Assembly (NCBI GenBank): GCA_934434905.1
Contig: CAKSAI010000132.1
Span: 1-8,087, forward strand
Length of the DNA: 8,087 nucleotides
From: an uncultured Lachnospiraceae bacterium
GTDB lineage: Bacteria; Bacillota; Clostridia; Lachnospirales; Lachnospiraceae
Direction of reading: 5' to 3'
Shown in pieces: positions 4,879 through 8,087 of the stretch. The notes under the pieces are model-generated. The model worked only from the letters and a program-made list of their open reading frames with translations. It was not told where the DNA came from and searched no databases. How positions within the stretch are numbered: position 1 is the stretch's first letter; every line of letters begins with the position of its first letter. Made by a program: the position numbers and the translations under genes.

Positions 4879-5904
4879 TCACCGCTGTACTCTTCCGGAT
4901 GCATTCCCCTTTGCCAGCGATTCAATCTCCTGCACACTTACCAGATTGAAATCCTGCTCAATGGTATGCTTCAGGCAGGAAGCCGCAACCGCGAAATTAA
5001 TGCTGTCCTGGGCTGATTTTCCGGAAAGCAGCGCATAGATCAGCCCGCCGCCAAAGCTGTCGCCTCCCCCTACACGGTCAACAATGTGAATCCGGTATGT
5101 CGGGGAAAAATAGGCCTCTCCATCGGTATAAAGCATCGCTGCCCAATCATTGTCATTGGCCGAAATAGACCCGCGAAGCGTAATCGCTACTTTCTCAAAT
5201 CCAAAGCGGTCGCACAGTTGCTTTGCCACAGAGATATAGCCGGAATGATCCAGCTTTCCCGCATTGATGTCGGTGTTCTCTGCTTCAATCCCAAAGACAT
5301 CCTTGGCATCCTCTTCATTTGCAATGCAGACATCCACGTATGGCATCAGCTCTGACATGATCTTGCCCGCTTCCTCAGTAGACCAAAGCTTCTTCCTATA
5401 GTTCAGGTCACAGGATATTTTCACGCCACGATTCTTAGCTGCCTTGCAGGCCGCCAGGCAGATCCGGGGAAGCTCCCCGCCCAGAGCCGGTGTGATGCCG
5501 GTCCAGTGGAACCAGTCAGCGCCTTCAAATATCTTATCCCAGTCATATTCTTCCGCCTTTGACAATGCAACTGCGGAATTGGCGCGGTCATAGATCACCT
5601 TAGATGCACGCTGGGATGCTCCTTTCTCTACAAAATAAATGCCAAGGCGCTCTCCGCCTCGCAGCATACAGCTTGTGTCCACCCCGTACTTACGCAGCGC
5701 ATTGACCGCACTCTGTCCGATCTCATGAGCCGGAACCTTGCTTACGAAGGCGGCATCCATCCCATAGTTTGCCAGGGATACCGCCACATTGGCCTCTCCC
5801 CCGGCATAACTTGTCTCGAATCGGTCTGCCTGTACAAAACGTGTATATCCCTCCGGATTTAAGCGGAGCATGATTTCTCCAAATGTGATAATTCTCTTAG
5901 TCAT
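4879..5904 (-). CDS. kdgK: 2-keto-3-deoxygluconate kinase, PfkB family
   Basis: Cytoplasmic sugar-acid kinase of 341 aa that phosphorylates 2-keto-3-deoxygluconate (KDG) to KDPG with ATP, in pectin/uronate degradation and Entner-Doudoroff-type metabolism. It starts with the family-typical ITFGEIMLRL (6-15) and has the PfkB signature GGEANVAVSLA (35-45). Near the C-terminus, DRVGGGDSFGGG (276-287) holds the anion hole and the catalytic D282. Length is normal. I take ATG 5904 as start: GGAGGAGAG lies a few bases upstream and the conserved domain begins at once. An in-frame ATG at 5958 would only add a non-homologous arginine-rich stretch inside eda. The ATG overlaps the eda stop by 8 nt (ATGACTAA), indicating translational coupling. 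PfkB specificity cannot be fixed by motifs alone; the eda neighbour makes KDG kinase the best call. Confidence 0.9.
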   Translation of the reverse strand: MTKRIITFGEIMLRLNPEGYTRFVQADRFETSYAGGEANVAVSLANYGMDAAFVSKVPAHEIGQSAVNALRKYGVDTSCMLRGGERLGIYFVEKGASQRASKVIYDRANSAVALSKAEEYDWDKIFEGADWFHWTGITPALGGELPRICLAACKAAKNRGVKISCDLNYRKKLWSTEEAGKIMSELMPYVDVCIANEEDAKDVFGIEAENTDINAGKLDHSGYISVAKQLCDRFGFEKVAITLRGSISANDNDWAAMLYTDGEAYFSPTYRIHIVDRVGGGDSFGGGLIYALLSGKSAQDSINFAVAASCLKHTIEQDFNLVSVQEIESLAKGNASGRVQR

Positions 5905-6556
5905 TTCTCTCTCCTCCATACTGTGTATACGCTCTCGCAAGCGCTGTGATCTTTTCAAATTCGCCTGCTGCTATCCACTCCTTATTAACCAGATTTCCGC
6001 CTACGCCTGCGCCTACTGCACCGGCAGCAAGGAACCCTTGGATGTTCTTTTCATTCACACCGCCGACAGCCAGAAGACGGATGTGATTGATCGGTGCACA
6101 TACAGCCTTCACATAAGCTGCTCCAAGGCTTCCTACCGGGAATATTTTTACAAAATCTGCGCCGTACTTGTGCGCCTTCATGATCTCGGAAGGTGTCATG
6201 GCTCCCGGCATGGATACCATTCCTGCAGCTACGGTTGCCTTGATCACCTCTTCATTGGTATCCGGCGAAACAATAAACCGGGCGCCTGCATCCTTCGCCA
6301 GCTTCAGCATCTCCAAGGAAGTAACTGTTCCTGCTCCGATCGCCATCTTGTCACCCATCTGCTCCCGCAGCAGCTTAACCGTATCCGAGGTCTGCGCCAG
6401 GCGTTCCGGCTTACTCTGATCAAAGGTCACCTCCATCAATTCAATCCCGCCGTCATAAAGTGCCTGCGCCAGCTTCCGGCAATCCTCTCCGTAGACGCCA
6501 CGCACGATCGCAATTATCTTGCGTTCCAGAACCTGTTGAATAATTTTTTCTCGCAT
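5897..6556 (-). CDS. eda: KDPG aldolase (2-dehydro-3-deoxyphosphogluconate aldolase)
   Basis: Class I aldolase of 219 aa, full length, splitting KDPG into pyruvate and glyceraldehyde-3-phosphate. Visible family marks: IAIVRG (15-20, with R19), E42 in MEVTF (41-45), GAGTV (74-78), FIVSPDTN (94-101), the Schiff-base lysine K137 in DFVKIFP (134-140) and AVGGVNEKNI (163-172) for phosphate binding. Some members also use 4-hydroxy-2-oxoglutarate or KDPGal, which cannot be excluded. AAAGGAGAG lies just before the ATG. It is the first gene of the eda-kdgK operon, so the two enzymes carry out consecutive steps from KDG. The regulator gene at 6733 is divergent and shares the intergenic region. No uronate isomerase, dehydratase or transporter gene is in the window, so the upstream pathway must be elsewhere. 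Confidence 0.93.
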   Translation of the reverse strand: MREKIIQQVLERKIIAIVRGVYGEDCRKLAQALYDGGIELMEVTFDQSKPERLAQTSDTVKLLREQMGDKMAIGAGTVTSLEMLKLAKDAGARFIVSPDTNEEVIKATVAAGMVSMPGAMTPSEIMKAHKYGADFVKIFPVGSLGAAYVKAVCAPINHIRLLAVGGVNEKNIQGFLAAGAVGAGVGGNLVNKEWIAAGEFEKITALARAYTQYGGERND

Positions 6557-6594
6557 CGATTCTCTCCTTTCAACTCAGCTCGATTCCAAATGTT

Positions 6595-6623
6595 AAGATA
6601 ATTGTATTATGATAATTTATCAA
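6595..6623 (-). promoter_or_regulatory. Putative eda-kdgK promoter with palindrome in spacer
   Basis: On the minus strand, TTGATA (6618-6623), a 17-nt spacer and TATCTT (6595-6600) give a moderate sigma-A promoter about 40 nt before the eda start. The spacer contains the palindrome ATTAT-G-ATAAT (6606-6616), flanked by AATTG (6600-6604) and CAATT (6621-6625), and GATAATT occurs twice (6597-6603, 6611-6617). These are candidate regulator sites. Confidence 0.4.
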
Positions 6624-6650
6624 TTTACATAGCTATTTTTGCATACTATA

Positions 6651-6680
6651 TTGACTATTCTGCAAATCTTGTGCTATTCT
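6651..6680 (+). promoter_or_regulatory. Putative promoter of the AraC-family gene
   Basis: TTGACT (6651-6656), an 18-nt spacer and TATTCT (6675-6680), preceded by an extended -10 TG (6672-6673), point toward the regulator gene. The start would be near 6687. The ribosome binding site before ATG 6733 is only a weak CAGGG, so regulator levels may be low. Confidence 0.4.
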
Positions 6681-6732
6681 TATCAGGTAAAAGCCACTAT
6701 GGAAGAATCGAAACATTACAGGGTAAAACACC

Positions 6733-7539
6733 ATGCCAGACTTCAGTCCAAGATATATAAAGAATGATCAGATTACTTTTAAATACGCAAAAGGTGTCAG
6801 TGACAGGTCGGGAAAAGAATTCCACACCTATCACGAGATCATCTATTTCATAGGCGGAGAGGCCAGGTTCATTTCCGAAAATATCCATGCACAGTTAAAG
6901 CCCAATACCTTGATCCTGATTCCCTGCGAAACCTATCATCAATTACTGATCACCGGTTCTCAGGAGGACTACCACCGCTGTGTATTTCAATTTTTTAATA
7001 TCGACGAGCTGCAGGAGCTTATATCCGAGAGTATGCAGGGGATCTTATTGCTGGATATGAACAGTCAGTTCCGCTTCCTGTTCAATAAGATGATCGCATT
7101 AACAGAAAAACACGGTACAGAATCCATCAATTCCATCGTTCTGCAATCCGTGTTATCTCTGCTTCTAAGCGAAATTATTTCAAATGACTATCCGAGTATG
7201 GAAAGCACTGCCACGATTCCTTATACCATATCCGAAAAAGCAATCGCGTATATCAGTGCGCACATAGGTGACCCCATCTCCGTTGCGGATATCGCCAAGG
7301 AGCTCAATGTATCGGTATCATGTCTGGCCCATACCTTCAAGGGACAAATGAATATATCCATCCATCGGTATATTCTGAAGAAAAGGCTTATCATGGCACA
7401 CCATAAGATCTTATGTGGAGATCCTGCAACAAAGGCCGCCATGGATTGTGGTTTTGCCGACTACTCCGGCTTCTATAAACAGTACAAGAAAATGTTCAAC
7501 AAGACGCCCTCCAGCAAGGAACGGGATTTCTTCCGGTGA
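6733..7539 (+). CDS. AraC-family transcriptional regulator with cupin sensor
   Basis: Cytoplasmic regulator of 268 aa with the common two-part plan. Residues about 25-90 are an AraC-type cupin sensor (FHTYHEIIYFIGG 30-42, with H31, H34, E35, and IPCETYH 63-69). Residues 165-262 hold a double helix-turn-helix: ISVADIAKELNVSVSCLAHT (182-201) and TKAAMDCGFADYSGFYKQYK (233-252), ending with FNKTP (255-259) of the family signature. It is divergent from eda-kdgK with about 175 bp between the starts, the usual arrangement for a local sugar-pathway activator. The effector is probably a sugar acid such as KDG or KDPG (inference). The start is ATG 6733, with only a weak CAGGG upstream. The C-terminus is short after FNKTP but contains both HTH motifs, so it looks intact. 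Its stop is 19 nt from a decayed convergent gene. Confidence 0.88.
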   Translation: MPDFSPRYIKNDQITFKYAKGVSDRSGKEFHTYHEIIYFIGGEARFISENIHAQLKPNTLILIPCETYHQLLITGSQEDYHRCVFQFFNIDELQELISESMQGILLLDMNSQFRFLFNKMIALTEKHGTESINSIVLQSVLSLLLSEIISNDYPSMESTATIPYTISEKAIAYISAHIGDPISVADIAKELNVSVSCLAHTFKGQMNISIHRYILKKRLIMAHHKILCGDPATKAAMDCGFADYSGFYKQYKKMFNKTPSSKERDFFR

Positions 7540-7558
7540 CGATGCCCTGTCTTAATCC

Positions 7559-7916
7559 CACCTCTGCATTTTCTCTAAGGTGCGCTTCACTGGTTGCCTT
7601 GGGGCGCGTGATCAGATCAAGCTGCTGGCAATAACGGATACACAACTGCGCCGGCGTTACCTTGTATTTCTCCGCCATCTCCCTGATCAGAGGATTCTTC
7701 AATGCCTCTCCGTGAGCCACCGGTGAATAGGCCTCCACCGCGATTCCTTTTTCCTGACAATATCTTATCAGATCGATGGGCGTGTTGGAAATGTGCGCAA
7801 GCACCTGGTTTACCGCAGGCTTGATCCTGCCCTCTGCAACCGCAAGTTCCAGCGTATGGTCAATGGATGCCTTCGCTGAATCATAAGATTTATTCTCTGC
7901 CGCAACCTTGGATGTG
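7559..7916 (-). pseudogene. Aldo/keto reductase remnant, interrupted by IS605-type element
   Basis: An open frame runs through here, but only 7559-7916 resembles an aldo/keto reductase (AKR), and only in pieces. The first piece is TSKVAAENKSYDSAKASIDH, with the AKR active-site lysine of the TSK motif. It is joined directly to the later IKPAVNQVLAHISNTP strand, then EAYSPVAHGEALKNPLIR and VTPAQLCIRYCQQLDLI, ending at HLRENAEV. Missing are the whole N-terminus with the catalytic Asp and Tyr (replaced by the IS end at 7917), about 50-60 residues after IDHTLE including the usual catalytic His, and the C-terminal helices after 7559. The internal loss keeps the frame. It is almost certainly non-functional. 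NADPH-dependent carbonyl reduction would have been the ancestral activity. Confidence 0.82.
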
Positions 7917-8024
7917 TTGAACCTCTCATCACTAAAGTGACAAGATTCCCGGGAACAGGCTTCTAACGAAGCCTTATTTACCGGGCTATCCCCGTGAGTT
8001 CCCACGGTTATTATTTCTTACTTT
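7917..8024 (-). ncRNA. TnpB guide RNA (omega/reRNA) scaffold
   Basis: Transcribed in the tnpB direction and probably starting within the tnpB 3' end. Visible hairpins are CCGTG/CACGG (7992-8007), AGGCTTC/GAAGCCT with a 4-nt loop (7957-7974), and an 8-bp stem with a 4-nt loop next to the element end (7925-7944, two G-U pairs). GGGAAC in the first hairpin (7998-8003) can pair with GTTCCC (7951-7956) to form a pseudoknot, as in characterised omega RNAs. The scaffold ends at TTCAA (7917-7921), so the guide would be the next 16-20 bases of flanking DNA, 7916 downward, inside the reductase remnant. Assignment rests on the structure and position after tnpB. Confidence 0.68.
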
Positions 8025-8087
8025 TTATGATACTGACAGTAATCTCAATCCTTCATTACGGATGTTGATTGCGGCATTCACGTCTCT
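8025..8087 (-). CDS. tnpB: TnpB RNA-guided nuclease, C-terminal end only
   Basis: The last 20 codons before TAA (8025-8027), continuing beyond the window edge. They read RDVNAAINIRNEGLRLLSVS, the RuvC-III motif RDxNAAxNI of IS605-family TnpB, with the catalytic aspartate as the second visible residue. TnpB is an RNA-guided DNA endonuclease, the ancestor of Cas12, that helps retain the transposon. Whether the rest of the protein is intact cannot be seen. Confidence 0.85.
   Translation of the reverse strand, partial: RDVNAAINIRNEGLRLLSVS

Larger units (their letters stand above)
7917..8087 (-). mobile_element. Right end of an IS200/IS605-family (tnpB) element
   Basis: The segment holds the 3' end of tnpB, then a structured non-coding end finishing in GAGGTTCAA on the minus strand (7917-7925), at the exact point where aldo/keto reductase homology begins. 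Such elements carry subterminal hairpins instead of terminal inverted repeats, as here. The rest of the element, including any tnpA and the left end, is beyond the window. Confidence 0.8.

Noticed and set aside
5905..5958. An N-terminal extension of the KDG kinase from ATG 5958
   Set aside because: The extra 18 residues are arginine-rich, lie within the eda coding end and have no homology sense. ATG 5904 has a good ribosome binding site and begins the PfkB domain.
5870..6601. A long + strand open frame of 243 codons opposite eda
   Set aside because: It lies antisense to a gene with clear family motifs, has no ribosome binding site, and its cysteine/histidine-rich translation resembles no family.
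6699..6767. A 22-codon upstream frame (ATG 6699) overlapping the AraC start
   Set aside because: Only a weak AGG precedes it and the peptide is unremarkable. Translational control of araC is possible but not supported.
7496..8005. A complete 169-aa minus-strand gene
   Set aside because: Its first part is the IS605 guide-RNA end, its last codons overlap the araC 3' end, and the middle is a reductase with missing segments. Only 7559-7916 is AKR-derived.
1..8087. CRISPR array, tRNA or rRNA genes
   Set aside because: No regularly spaced repeats, cloverleaf-like segments or rRNA signatures were seen on either strand.

Overview
The window looks like a chromosomal accessory stretch from a low-to-mid-GC Firmicute, most likely a gut-type member of the Clostridia (Lachnospiraceae-like). 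This rests on the protein families present (LytTR/GHKL signalling pair, clostridial-style KDPG aldolase and KDG kinase, XRE plus DUF6036-like pair), strong AAGGAGG-type ribosome binding sites and TTG/GTG start candidates. No rRNA, tRNA or CRISPR array is visible.

Layout. 1-2142 (+): a promoter and a two-gene agr-like two-component operon, a LytTR response regulator overlapped by a membrane GHKL histidine kinase. 2150-3604 (-): an operon convergent with the kinase (7-nt gap), made of an XRE regulator and an 11-nt overlapping DUF6036/AbiEii-like nucleotidyltransferase. It has a full-consensus sigma-A promoter with a palindrome in the spacer and a leader rich in inverted repeats. 3643-3684: a strong intrinsic terminator on the + strand with no obvious + gene in front of it. 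3698-4114 (-): a small cupin. 4188-4839 (+): an A+T-richer HigB/HigA-type (Gp49-like toxin plus XRE antitoxin) cassette. Its toxin start lies in a -10 element, and its coding frame contains a 30-bp palindrome with a second promoter-like signal. 4879-6556 (-): eda-kdgK, the lower 2-keto-3-deoxygluconate pathway, with overlapping ORFs. 6733-7539 (+): a divergent AraC-family regulator, the obvious candidate controller of eda-kdgK. 7559-7916 (-): a decayed aldo/keto reductase fragment. 7917-8087 (-): the right end of an IS200/IS605-family element with the last codons of TnpB and a well-folded guide-RNA (omega/reRNA) scaffold, whose guide portion would be the aldo/keto reductase remnant.

How it fits together. 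The metabolic part is KdgK (KDG to KDPG) and Eda (KDPG to pyruvate plus glyceraldehyde-3-phosphate), with AraC as likely local sensor-regulator. Between the signalling operon and the sugar-acid operon sits an island of two separate XRE-plus-partner gene pairs, and an IS605-type element has broken the neighbouring reductase gene. This pattern suggests accessory DNA gained and partly decayed between housekeeping-like blocks. The most unusual items are the toxin gene with an embedded palindrome and promoter, the XRE/nucleotidyltransferase pair with its own operator and structured leader, and the TnpB guide-RNA end.
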